From Salipiger mangrovisoli (GTDB taxonomy: Bacteria > Pseudomonadota > Alphaproteobacteria > Rhodobacterales > Rhodobacteraceae): a stretch of 64,000 bases of DNA. Each line of letters opens with the position of its first letter. Position 1 is the first letter of the stretch. Below the pieces are notes generated by a model. It was not told where the DNA came from, made no database searches, and worked only from the letters and a program-made list of their open reading frames with translations. The stretch covers positions 124,001 through 188,000 of the forward strand of contig NZ_JADFFK010000003.1 in assembly GCF_015223355.1 (NCBI RefSeq). The letters are read 5' to 3'. Of this stretch, positions 16,618 to 25,366 are shown piece by piece. A program made the translations under genes and the position numbers.

Positions 16618-18279
16618 ATGCGTCTCACGCTCAAGCTCAAGCTCTCCGCAACCCTGATCCTGCTCGTCGTCGCCTCGTTCAGCGCCAGTTTGCTCGCCCT
16701 GGACAAGCTCGCAGGGATGCAAAGCAGGATGGACGACGTTGTCCACACGCAGGCCGAGCGGGTGCGCCTTGCCGAGGAGTTGGGGCGCGACCAGCTTCGC
16801 GTGCAGCGCGATGTGCGCGAGTACATTCTGGCCGAAACCCCCGCGGTGAAGCGCGAGGTGTCGGCCGCGATGGACGCCGCCCGCAGCCGCCATGACGAAA
16901 CCCTGCGGGTGATCCGAGCCATCGCCTCCGATGCGGGGCGCGAGAGGCTTGTCACCTATGAAGGGCTCGTTGACCGCATCCAGGCGATCAATGACGATGC
17001 GATGGCCCTGGCGGATGGCGGTCAGACCTTGCAGGCCTTCCGAAAGGTTAGCGGAGATGGAAAGCTGGCCTGGCGTGCCATGGAGGACGAGATCGATGGC
17101 ATCTTGGACCTCAATCGTGAGGGGCTTTCACAGGCGGCGATCGCAGCGTCCGAAAACCATGCATCCGCGCGGGTCCTGACGATTTCCCTGATGATCGGCA
17201 TCGCACTGGGCAGCACGCTTGCCGGCGTCTGGATCGTGGTATCGATTTCCCGCGGCCTGTCGCGGGCGATTGATCTGGCGCGCAAGGTTGCGCGGGGGGA
17301 CCTCACCGAAACCGTGGTGATCGCGTCGAACGACGAGATTTCCGATCTTCTGGGCGCGATGAACGAAATGACGGGAAACCTGCGACGGGTGGTCGGCGAG
17401 GTGACGGGAGGCGCTGGACAGGTGGCCTCCGGCTCCGCGGAAATGGCATCGACCGCCGAGCAATTGAGCCAAGGCGCGACAGAGCAGGCCTCCTCCACCG
17501 AAGAGGCTTCGAGCTCCGTCGAGCAGATGACGGCAAACATCCGGCAGACCGCCGACAATGCCACCCAAACCGAGGAAATGGCCCGCAAATCTGCCGAGGA
17601 TGCCCGCGATTCCGGACGCGCGGTGGCCGAGGCAGTGGAGGCGATGAAGACGATCGCCGAACGGATTCTGGTCGTCCAGGAGATCGCGCGCCAGACCGAT
17701 CTTCTGGCTCTCAATGCGGCCGTGGAGGCGGCGCGCGCCGGGGAGCACGGTCGCGGTTTTGCCGTGGTTGCCTCGGAGGTGCGCAAGCTGGCCGAGCGCA
17801 GCCAGACCGCCGCGGGCGAAATCTCCTCGCTTTCGGGCAACACGGTGCGCGCGGCCGAAGCGGCGGGAAAGATGCTCGAAGGGCTGGTTCCTGACATCGA
17901 GCGCACGTCGGAACTCGTTAGCCAGATCAGTTCGGCCAGCCGCGAGTTGGCGTCGGGCGCGACGCAGGTGAACCTCGCGATACAGCAGCTCGACAAGGTC
18001 ACGCAGGAAAACACTTCAGCCTCGGAAGAGATGTCGGCGACCGCCGAACAGCTCTCGGCGCAGGCGGAAAGCCTGCGGTCCGCCATCGCCTATTTCCGGA
18101 CCGATGCGCAAAGCCAGCCCGGCACCGGTGTGGCCGCGGCGCCGCGGCGGAAGGGCAAGCCCAGGTCCAGAACAACCAAGACGCTCGACGCTGGCGGGTT
18201 CGACTTCGACCTGAGCAACGCCGAGGATGATCTCGACGCAGCCTTCGCGCGGCCGCCTCGCGGCAGCGCGGTCGCCTGA
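16618..18279 (+). CDS. Methyl-accepting chemotaxis protein
   Basis: This is a 553-residue classical receptor. TM1 spans about residues 10-28. A ~155-residue periplasmic four-helix-bundle type sensor follows, then TM2 at about 186-210, a HAMP domain and a cytoplasmic signalling helix pair. The hairpin tip is canonical ([19 protein letters not shown] then [19 protein letters not shown]). The tail after ~520 is basic and then acidic ([16 protein letters not shown]) and lacks a classical NWETF-type CheR-binding pentapeptide. The periplasmic ligand is unknown. It is the only receptor in the cluster, set between two cheW genes. Confidence 0.95.
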   Translation: MRLTLKLKLSATLILLVVASFSASLLALDKLAGMQSRMDDVVHTQAERVRLAEELGRDQLRVQRDVREYILAETPAVKREVSAAMDAARSRHDETLRVIRAIASDAGRERLVTYEGLVDRIQAINDDAMALADGGQTLQAFRKVSGDGKLAWRAMEDEIDGILDLNREGLSQAAIAASENHASARVLTISLMIGIALGSTLAGVWIVVSISRGLSRAIDLARKVARGDLTETVVIASNDEISDLLGAMNEMTGNLRRVVGEVTGGAGQVASGSAEMASTAEQLSQGATEQASSTEEASSSVEQMTANIRQTADNATQTEEMARKSAEDARDSGRAVAEAVEAMKTIAERILVVQEIARQTDLLALNAAVEAARAGEHGRGFAVVASEVRKLAERSQTAAGEISSLSGNTVRAAEAAGKMLEGLVPDIERTSELVSQISSASRELASGATQVNLAIQQLDKVTQENTSASEEMSATAEQLSAQAESLRSAIAYFRTDAQSQPGTGVAAAPRRKGKPRSRTTKTLDAGGFDFDLSNAEDDLDAAFARPPRGSAVA

Positions 18280-18291
18280 GGGACAAGGCCG

Positions 18292-18792
18292 ATGCGTGCC
18301 GAGACCGTGGTGACCTTCGCCGTTGCCGACTCGCTGTTCGCGGTCGAGGTCCGGAGCGTGCAGGAAATCCTGTCGGCGCGCGTGCCGACCCGGCTTCCGA
18401 ACGCCCCGTCCCATCTGCTTGGCCTGATCGACGTGCGCGGCACATCGGTCGCGCTGGTCGATCTTCGGAGCCTGCTCGGCGAGGCAGCGCGGGGGGATGA
18501 CGAGAACACGCGCATTCTCATGCTGACGATCGACCGTGGCAGCCGCACCAACCGAGTCGCGCTGCGTGTCGATCGGGTGATCGAGGTCGCGGCCCTGGAC
18601 CACGATGGCGCCATCGCCGCGCTCGAAGAGGCCGAGATGGTGGATTGGGATCAGCGCATCCTCAAGGGCGTCGGCCGTCGCAACGACGAGATCGTCGTGC
18701 TGCTCGACATCGGTGCCGTGTTCGATCCGCAGCTCATGGGTGTCCTGCGGACCCGTGGACGGCCCGCGGACATGCTTCCATGTCCGTCCTGA
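18292..18792 (+). CDS. cheW: Chemotaxis coupling protein CheW (second copy)
   Basis: A 166-residue CheW domain: VTFAVADSLFAVEVRSVQEIL, then RLPNAPSHLLGLIDVRGTSVALVDLRSLLG. It begins 12 bases after the receptor gene and overlaps the cheR start by 13 bases. It differs clearly from the first copy (for example in the loop after the RGT motif), so it is not a recent duplication. It probably couples receptor and CheA in the same array. Confidence 0.93.
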   Translation: MRAETVVTFAVADSLFAVEVRSVQEILSARVPTRLPNAPSHLLGLIDVRGTSVALVDLRSLLGEAARGDDENTRILMLTIDRGSRTNRVALRVDRVIEVAALDHDGAIAALEEAEMVDWDQRILKGVGRRNDEIVVLLDIGAVFDPQLMGVLRTRGRPADMLPCPS

Positions 18793-19643
18793 CCCAAGGC
18801 AGCCACCACCGCCGGTTCCGAGAGCTCATCTTCCGCGAGACGGGCATAAGAATGCCCGACAGCAAGAACCATCTGGTCGCATCCAGGCTTCGAAAGCGGC
18901 TTATCCACCACAGGTTTCAAACGCTTGATGAGTATCTCGGCCTGCTGTTCGACTCCGGTGGGCTTCAGGAGGAATGGCCGGAGATCATCGACCTGATCAC
19001 CACCAACAAGACCGATTTCTTCCGTGAGAAAGCCCATTTCGACCTGCTGGTCCGCAGGGTGATCCCCGAGGCCTTTGCCCGCGCAGGTCCCGGCAGATCG
19101 ATCCGCTTCAGGCTTTGGAGTGCGGCCTCCTCCACCGGCGCCGAAGCCTATACCGCGGCGATGTTGCTGGCCGAGGCGGCGCGCGCCGATGCCCGTCTGG
19201 ACTGGGCGATCCTTGGAACCGATATTTCAACCGGCGTTCTGGCCGAGGCGACACGCGCCATCTACCCACGACGCGACGTGGCACCGGTGCCGCCGGAACT
19301 GCTTGCGCGCTACCTGATGACCGGCCGGGGCGGGGAGGGGTCGGGCCAGGTCCGGATCGTACCCGAACTGCGCCGCCGTGTCCGCTTTGCGGAGCTGAAC
19401 TTGATCGAACCGCCTTATCCGGTCAGTCACGGGCTCGACGCGATTTTCCTGCGCAATGTGCTTATCTACTTCGACGGGGACCGTCAGCAGCAGGTGATTT
19501 CGGATGTGATCGCGCATTTGCGGGCCGGTGGCTGGCTGTTCGTGGGGCACGCGGAATCGATGATCGTTCAGGACCGGCGGCTCGAACAGATTGCGCCTGC
19601 CGCCTTTCGTCGGAAGGAGGCTTCGCCATGCCGATCAGGGTGA
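18780..19643 (+). CDS. cheR: Chemoreceptor methyltransferase CheR
   Basis: The chosen ATG at 18780 gives 287 residues beginning MSVLTQGSHHRRFRELIFRETG, matching the CheR N-terminal helical domain. LITTNKTDFFREKAHF is the conserved substrate-side motif, SAASSTGAEAYTAAMLL stands at the SAM-binding loop, and AIFLRNVLIYFD is the conserved C-terminal motif. CheR adds methyl groups to receptor glutamates for adaptation. The gene overlaps cheW by 13 bases and cheB by 16 bases. Confidence 0.94.
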   Translation: MSVLTQGSHHRRFRELIFRETGIRMPDSKNHLVASRLRKRLIHHRFQTLDEYLGLLFDSGGLQEEWPEIIDLITTNKTDFFREKAHFDLLVRRVIPEAFARAGPGRSIRFRLWSAASSTGAEAYTAAMLLAEAARADARLDWAILGTDISTGVLAEATRAIYPRRDVAPVPPELLARYLMTGRGGEGSGQVRIVPELRRRVRFAELNLIEPPYPVSHGLDAIFLRNVLIYFDGDRQQQVISDVIAHLRAGGWLFVGHAESMIVQDRRLEQIAPAAFRRKEASPCRSG

Positions 19644-20746
19644 TGATCGTCGATGACAGTTCTTCGGCACGCACCGCCTTGAGCCGGCTGTTGAGCGCCG
19701 ATCCGGGTATCCTTGTCTGTGGGCTTGCCGGCGACCCTTTCGAGGCGGCCGCGCAGATGCGCGGCGACCTGCCGGATGTCTTGCTGCTTGACCTCGCGCT
19801 CCCGAGGATGGACGGGCTGACGTTTCTTCGCCGGATCATGGCACAGCATCCCCTTCCGGTGGTGATCTGTTCCAGCTTCACCGCCGCCGGTTCGGCCAAT
19901 GCATTGCGGGCACTGGAGTCCGGTGCGGCCGAGGTGATCGCCAAGCCCACGCTGGGAAATGCCGAGGAATGGGCGGAAGCGCAGGTGTTGCTGTGCGACG
20001 CGGTCCATGCCGCGGCCTCGACAAACCCGCGGCGCAAGACCAGGCCTCCGCGCCAGGGGACCGAGCCCGGACCCAAGCTGTCAGCCGACGTCATCCTGCC
20101 GCATCTGCCGCCAAACCCGAAAGCCGGGCCTCCGCAAGGGCAGGTCATCGCCATCGGTGCCTCCACCGGCGGCACCGAGGCGCTCGTGCAAGTGCTCTCA
20201 GGGCTGCCTGCCGGCTTGCCGCCCATTCTCGTGGTGCAGCACATGCCAGAGCATTTCACCCGCACCTTTGCGCAGCGCCTTGATGGTCTCACCCCGATCG
20301 CGGTGGCCGAGGCACAGAGCGGTGACCGTCCGAGACCTGGGCAGGCTTTCATCGCGCCGGGCAACAACCATCTGCTTCTGCGTCGCTCCGGCGCAGGCTA
20401 TGTGCTTGACGTTGTGCGTGGACCGCAGGTCGCGCGGCATCGTCCTTCGGTGGACGTGCTGTTTCGCTCCGTCGCCCAGGCATCGGGCAACAAGGCGCTG
20501 GGGATCGTGCTCACCGGCATGGGGGACGACGGGGCGCGCGGCCTGATGGAAATGCGCGCGGCCGGTGCCCGCACGTTCGTACAGGACGAGGCGAGCAGCG
20601 TGGTCTTCGGGATGCCGAAAGAGGCGTTGGCCTGCGGCGGGGCAGATTCAGCGGTCCCGATCAAGCGCGTCGCGACCGAAATTCGCAGATGGGTGGACGA
20701 GATCGCCTGGCATCCGGCCGGAAAGGGGCGGGTCCGCCCGGCCTGA
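19628..20746 (+). CDS. cheB: Chemotaxis methylesterase/deamidase CheB
   Basis: The ATG at 19628 follows GGAGG with seven bases between and gives 372 residues. The N-terminal receiver domain has phospho-Asp55 (LLLDLALPRMDG). A Pro-rich linker (~residues 135-175) leads to the esterase domain with the catalytic triad motifs GASTGGTEAL (Ser), QHMPEHF (His) and TGMGDDGARG (Asp). It removes methyl groups from receptors and is activated by CheA. It closes the che operon; no cheD follows. Confidence 0.95.
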   Translation: MPIRVMIVDDSSSARTALSRLLSADPGILVCGLAGDPFEAAAQMRGDLPDVLLLDLALPRMDGLTFLRRIMAQHPLPVVICSSFTAAGSANALRALESGAAEVIAKPTLGNAEEWAEAQVLLCDAVHAAASTNPRRKTRPPRQGTEPGPKLSADVILPHLPPNPKAGPPQGQVIAIGASTGGTEALVQVLSGLPAGLPPILVVQHMPEHFTRTFAQRLDGLTPIAVAEAQSGDRPRPGQAFIAPGNNHLLLRRSGAGYVLDVVRGPQVARHRPSVDVLFRSVAQASGNKALGIVLTGMGDDGARGLMEMRAAGARTFVQDEASSVVFGMPKEALACGGADSAVPIKRVATEIRRWVDEIAWHPAGKGRVRPA

Positions 20747-21101
20747 CGGCGATGCTGCCCGGAGCCATGTCTTCGCCGCGTTGCCGAAGGGTCTCGGGGC
20801 GGGTGTCGGGGCGATGCGGTCCCGCCTGCTCGGGCGCAACATGACCACGAGATCACGCTTGCCCGGGGTCGCTCGGCTTGGCACCGGTCCACCCCGCAGC
20901 TCGATCCGGCGCGCCATGATCCAAGGCGTGGTGCCGCGCGCAGAACGCAGGGCGGAGCGGTCTGCGCCAGGACCTTCTTTCGGCGGAGGTCTTGTTGAAA
21001 GCGGCGGGTCAGTCAAAGAAGGCTGACGCCGCGCCCCGCTCTCTGATATGCCGTGATCACGATATGCAGCCTCGTTTTCGGAGCGCTCCTGGTCAGGGCA
21101 C
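20747..21101. other. Intergenic region with palindrome near 21045-21067
   Basis: These 355 bases follow cheB and precede the DUF4010 gene. Short frames in it have no family signature. At 21052-21061 there is a perfect ten-base palindrome, CGTGATCACG, flanked on both sides by the direct repeat GATATGC (21045-21051 and 21061-21067), 35 bases before the next start. A second palindrome, GGAGCGCTCC, lies near 21079-21088. These may be regulatory sites. I saw no hairpin with a T-run after cheB. Confidence 0.35.
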
Positions 21102-22385
21102 ATGACGGACATCGAGATCTTCCAGCGCCTGGGCCTCGCCCTGGCCATCGGGTTGCTTGTCGGCCTCGAACGGGGCTGGCACGAGCGGCAGGCCCGCGAG
21201 GGTGAGCGGCTTGCGGGGGTGCGGACCTTTGCCATCGTTGGGCTGCTGGGAGGGGTGGCGGCTTGGCTGGTGCCGCTGGCCGGCGGAATGCTCCTCGCGG
21301 CGGTGCTGCTGGCGCTGGCCGCGCTGCTGGTCGCAGGCTACTGGGTCGGGCTTCAGCGCGGCGGCGATATCGGCATCACCACGGAAATCGCACTCCTGTT
21401 GGTTTTCGTGCTGGGCGCGGCCTCGGTGCTGGGCGAGATGGCTCCGGCCGCGGCGGCCGCAGTGGTTCTCGCGCTGCTCTTGTCGATGAAGGCGCGGCTG
21501 CACGGCTGGGTGGCGCGCATCGAGAAGATCGAACTCTCGGCGGTGCTGAAGCTCGCACTCATCTCGGTGGTGGTCCTGCCGATCATGCCCGACAGGGACC
21601 TCGGGCCGGGAGGCGTGCTGAACCCTTACGAGCTCTGGTGGGCGGTGGTGCTGGTCGCGGGGCTGTCCTTTGTCGGCTACGCGGCGATCCGGCTCGGCGG
21701 GGCCGAGCGCGGCATGCTGCTGTCGGGAGCGTTCGGCGGGCTCGCCTCTTCGACTTCGACGACACTGGCGCTGGCGCGGGTGGTGCGCGTTCAGCCGGCG
21801 TTGGCCCCGCAGGCGGCGGCGGGCGCGGTGATCGCCGGATCGGTCACCTTCCTGCGCATCCTCGCGCTGACCCGCGTCTTCCAGCCGGCGCTCTTTGCCG
21901 AGCTCCTGCTGCCAATGGCCGCCATGGCCGGCGTCGGGCTGCTCGGCGCGGCGGTGCTTCATCGGCGCAACGCCGGGCGGCAAGACGCGGGACGTGGTAT
22001 CGCAGGTATCGCCAACCCGCTGGAGCTGGGGGCCGCGCTGAGTTTTGGCGCGGTTCTGGCGGTGATCCTGCTCGGCGTACATTACCTGAAGCTCTGGCTC
22101 GGGTCGGAAGGCGTGTTCGCCGCCGCTGCGCTTTCCGGGGTGACCGACGTCGACGCCCTGACGATCTCGGTCTCGAGACTGGTGGGCGCGGATCTTTCGG
22201 TCTTCCATGGCGCGGTGGCGATCTTCATCGCGGTCTCGGTCAACTCGGTGGTGAAGGGCGGCATCAGCTGGTTTGCCGGGACGCGGGGGATGGGGCTGCG
22301 GGTGCTGCCGATCTATCTGGCCGCGATCCTGTGCGGGGGGCTGGTGCTGGCCCTCGCGGGCGGCGGTGCGGCGGCGCTGATCTAA
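21102..22385 (+). CDS. MgtC/SapB-like DUF4010 family membrane protein
   Basis: The 427-residue protein is strongly hydrophobic with about 11-12 predicted helices. The N-terminus (LGLALAIGLLVGLERGWHERQAREGERLAGVRTFAIVGLLGG) is the MgtC/SapB signature. The C-terminal half matches DUF4010 (LLSGAFGGLASSTSTTLALAR, AAALSGVTDVDALTISVSRL). The biochemical role of the family is not settled; Mg2+ or phosphate homeostasis has been suggested for MgtC proteins. It converges with the P-type ATPase gene, their stops overlapping by four bases. Shared function in divalent-cation handling is possible but not shown. Confidence 0.85.
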   Translation: MTDIEIFQRLGLALAIGLLVGLERGWHERQAREGERLAGVRTFAIVGLLGGVAAWLVPLAGGMLLAAVLLALAALLVAGYWVGLQRGGDIGITTEIALLLVFVLGAASVLGEMAPAAAAAVVLALLLSMKARLHGWVARIEKIELSAVLKLALISVVVLPIMPDRDLGPGGVLNPYELWWAVVLVAGLSFVGYAAIRLGGAERGMLLSGAFGGLASSTSTTLALARVVRVQPALAPQAAAGAVIAGSVTFLRILALTRVFQPALFAELLLPMAAMAGVGLLGAAVLHRRNAGRQDAGRGIAGIANPLELGAALSFGAVLAVILLGVHYLKLWLGSEGVFAAAALSGVTDVDALTISVSRLVGADLSVFHGAVAIFIAVSVNSVVKGGISWFAGTRGMGLRVLPIYLAAILCGGLVLALAGGGAAALI

Positions 22386-25093
22386 CCGCCGGGGCGCCGA
22401 CGGCGCAGCGACAGGCGGATGCGCTTCTCGGTTTCGATGAGCACAAGGAAGACCGCGCCGATGGCGAGCGCCAGCAGCCCGTCGCGGAACGGCACCGGCG
22501 CGGTGTGAAAGATTTGCTGGAGCGCGGGGACATAGGTGATCGCCAGCTGCGCTGCCGTCACGATCCCGATACACACCCAGATCACCGGCGTGCCGCGCGC
22601 CGCCCTCAGCGTCAGCGAGGTGCCGTAGATGTTGCGGATGAAGAACAGGTGGCAGATCTCGAGGAGCACCATCGTGTTCATCGCGATGGTCTGCGCAAGC
22701 GCCACCGAAGCGCCACGGGCGATGGCGTGGGAATAGATGCCGAAGACCGCGACGAGAAACAGCGCCGAGACAAGCACGATGTGCCAGACCAAGGTGCCCG
22801 TGAGCAGCGGCTCGTCGCGCGGTCTGGGCGGCCGCTGCATGGAGCCGGGCTCGGGTGGCTCGAAGGCCAACGCCAGACCGAGCGTGCCGGCGGTGATGAG
22901 GTTGACCCAGAGGATCTGCACCGGGGTGATCGGCAGCGCCATGCCCGCGAAGAGCGCGACGACGACGGTCATCGCCTCGCCGGTGCTGGTCGGAAGCGTC
23001 CAGCTGATCACCTTCTTGATGTTGTCGTAGACCGTCCGGCCTTCGCGCACCGCGGCGACGATCGAGGCGAAATTGTCATCCGCCAGCACCACCGCCGCGG
23101 CCTGTTTGGCCGCCTCGCTTCCCTTGAGGCCCATGGCGATCCCGGCGTCGGCGCGTTTCAGCGCCGGGGCATCGTTCACCCCGTCACCGGTCATCGCGAC
23201 GGTCAGGCCATGCGCCTGCAGGGCGCTGACGAGGCGCAGCTTGTGCGCGGGAGCCGTGCGCGCGAAGATGTCGGTCGCAAGGACCGACCGGGCCAGCGCG
23301 GCATCGTCCTGCGCCTCGATCTCGGCTCCGGAGAGCACCCGCTCGACGTTCCGGAGCCCGATCGCGCGGCCGATGGCGCGCGCGGTGGCGGCGTGATCGC
23401 CGGTGATCATCTTCACCCGGATCCCGGCGGACTGGCATTCGGCGACAGCGGCGAACGCCTCGGGGCGGGGCGGATCGATGATGCCGATCAGGCCGATCAG
23501 CGTCAGCTTACCGGCCAGATCCTCTGTGCTGAGGCGCCTCCGTCCCGCTGTCACGGCGCGCAGGGCCAGCGCGATCACCCTCTGGCCGTCCCCCGCGAGC
23601 CGCTCGACCGTTTCGTGCCAATGCCCGATATCGAGCGGGGCGGTGCCGCCATCCGCGCGGCGCTGGTCCCGGCACAGCGTCAGGATTGCCTCGGGCGCGC
23701 CCTTGACGTGGATGACGGCCTCGCCCTCTGGCCCGTGGTGCAGAACCGCCATGTAGCGGTGCGCCGCGTCGAACGGGATGGTGTCGATGCGTTGCCATGT
23801 GCCGCAGGGGGCAGGCCCGTCTCCGGTGATCCGCCCCGCCAAGGCCATGAGCGCGCCTTCCATCGGGTCGCCCTCGACCTGCCAGCCGGTCGGGCCGGGG
23901 TGCAGCAGCGCGTCGTTGCAGAGCGCCGAGACGCGCGCCACTTCGGCCAGCAGCGCGGGCCCGCCCGGCAAGGCCTCAGGCCCCTCGGCGCGGATCCTGC
24001 CCTCGGGGGCATAGCCAAGCCCTTCGACCGTGAAGACCTGCCCCGCGCCGACGATCCGGTTGGCCATCATCGTGTTCTGCGTCAGCGTGCCGGTCTTGTC
24101 CGAGCAAATCACTGAAACCGAGCCCAGCGTCTCTATCGCCGGCAGGTGCCGCACGATGGCGTTGCGCCGGGCCATGGCTCTGACCCCGACCGCCAGCGTG
24201 ATGGTGAGCACGGCTGGCAGCCCCTCGGGGATCGCCGCAACGGACAGGCCGACAACCGCCATGAAGAGATCGGAGAAGGGCATCTGCCTGACAAGGGAGC
24301 CGTAGACGAGAAGCGCGGCCGCGACGACGAGGATGACCAGCGTGAGCCAGCGGGCGAAACGGTCCATCTGGGTCAGCAGCGGCGTCGCAACGGTCTCGAC
24401 GCGGGACAGCAGCCCGCTGATCTGGCCGATCTGGGTTGTGCTTCCCGTCGCGGCAACGACGCCGATCCCGGTACCTGCCGCGACCATCGTGCCGGAAAAC
24501 AGCATGGAGCTTCTATCGCCGAGCGCGCTTTCTGCAGGCACCGCCGCGATGCCCTTCCCGACCGGGACGGATTCCCCGGTCAGCACGGCCTCTTCGACCC
24601 GCAGCCGATGCGCCTCGATCAGCCTCAGGTCCGCCGGGACCAGCCCGCCTGCCTCGACGATGACGATATCTCCGGGCACCAGCTCGGCGACGTCGAGGCT
24701 TTTCCGGCGCCCGTCCCGCAGCACCAAGGCGCGCGGGGCAAGCATCCGGCGGATCGCGGCCATCGCGTCTTCGGCCCGGCCCTCCTGCACGAAGCCGATG
24801 ACGCCGTTGATCAGCACCACGGCAAGGATGACGCCGGTGTCCACCCAGTGTTGCAGCGCCGCGGTGACCGCCGCGGAGCCGATCAGCACATAGATCAGCA
24901 CATTTTTGAACTGGCGCATGAGGCGTTGCAGCGGGGGCCGTGCCGGTGGCTCGGGCAATTGGTTCGCGCCGTGTTCGGCCAGCCGCCGTGCCGCCTCGTG
25001 TTCGGTCAGCCCGCCGGGTGACCCGCGCAGCGCGTCCAGCGCCGCCTGCGGCGGCAGCGCATGAAGCGGGGGCGTGACCTTGCGGGGCTGCAT
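22382..25093 (-). CDS. P-type cation-transporting ATPase (P2-like)
   Basis: From the ATG at 25093 (MQPRKVTPP) the product is 903 residues; an upstream TTG at 25126 has no ribosome binding site. Landmarks are a cation-ATPase N-terminal domain, LTGES (171-175), the M4 motif IPEGLP (~288-293), the phosphorylated Asp332 in SDKTGTLTQN, the hinge TGDGVNDAPALKRAD, and six C-terminal helices. Compared with SERCA, the M4 Glu and M5 Glu (TGEAM) are kept, but the M6 VNLVTDG motif reads VNLITAG here, so the Asp ligand is Ala, and the M5 Asn is Ser. Ca2+ is therefore possible but not assured; other cations cannot be excluded. The gene is divergent from the ferric-reductase-like gene. Confidence 0.9.
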   Translation of the reverse strand: MQPRKVTPPLHALPPQAALDALRGSPGGLTEHEAARRLAEHGANQLPEPPARPPLQRLMRQFKNVLIYVLIGSAAVTAALQHWVDTGVILAVVLINGVIGFVQEGRAEDAMAAIRRMLAPRALVLRDGRRKSLDVAELVPGDIVIVEAGGLVPADLRLIEAHRLRVEEAVLTGESVPVGKGIAAVPAESALGDRSSMLFSGTMVAAGTGIGVVAATGSTTQIGQISGLLSRVETVATPLLTQMDRFARWLTLVILVVAAALLVYGSLVRQMPFSDLFMAVVGLSVAAIPEGLPAVLTITLAVGVRAMARRNAIVRHLPAIETLGSVSVICSDKTGTLTQNTMMANRIVGAGQVFTVEGLGYAPEGRIRAEGPEALPGGPALLAEVARVSALCNDALLHPGPTGWQVEGDPMEGALMALAGRITGDGPAPCGTWQRIDTIPFDAAHRYMAVLHHGPEGEAVIHVKGAPEAILTLCRDQRRADGGTAPLDIGHWHETVERLAGDGQRVIALALRAVTAGRRRLSTEDLAGKLTLIGLIGIIDPPRPEAFAAVAECQSAGIRVKMITGDHAATARAIGRAIGLRNVERVLSGAEIEAQDDAALARSVLATDIFARTAPAHKLRLVSALQAHGLTVAMTGDGVNDAPALKRADAGIAMGLKGSEAAKQAAAVVLADDNFASIVAAVREGRTVYDNIKKVISWTLPTSTGEAMTVVVALFAGMALPITPVQILWVNLITAGTLGLALAFEPPEPGSMQRPPRPRDEPLLTGTLVWHIVLVSALFLVAVFGIYSHAIARGASVALAQTIAMNTMVLLEICHLFFIRNIYGTSLTLRAARGTPVIWVCIGIVTAAQLAITYVPALQQIFHTAPVPFRDGLLALAIGAVFLVLIETEKRIRLSLRRRRPGG

Positions 25094-25282
25094 CTGTCTG
25101 CGGTCCTTTCCGGCTCGGGCGCGCAAAGGCTGCCCTATTGCGCGGCGGCCTCAGCCCGCCGAACAGCCACAGTGTCGCCGGATGCGCGTGGGCTGGCATC
25201 AGGTGATTTTGGATTGCGAAGAAAAGTCGCAGGATTTCGCGCGGATGATCTGTCTCGACCAATGCGGGCGCGGTGCCGTGAT

Positions 25283-25296
25283 CTGATCCGGATCAA
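25283..25296. promoter_or_regulatory. FNR/CRP-type box upstream of the ferric-reductase-like gene
   Basis: CTGATCCGGATCAA matches the FNR consensus TTGAT-N4-ATCAA at nine of ten positions. Its centre is about 77 bases before the ATG at 25367. It lies between divergent genes, so it could also act on the P-type ATPase at 25093. An FNR or FnrL regulator would make expression respond to oxygen. Confidence 0.55.
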
Positions 25297-25366
25297 GGTC
25301 ACAGGATGCGGCCGGGGACAGTCTGGGGGCTGGATACGCGCTGAGGCCGCAAAAGGAGACGCCACG

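Noticed and set aside
20841-21026. Small open frame after cheB
   Set aside because: Arg/Gly-rich product without family features and no ribosome binding site.
21263-24115. Rightward open frame of about 950 codons across the DUF4010 and P-ATPase genes
   Set aside because: It runs out of frame through one real gene and antisense through another; no start signal or family resemblance.
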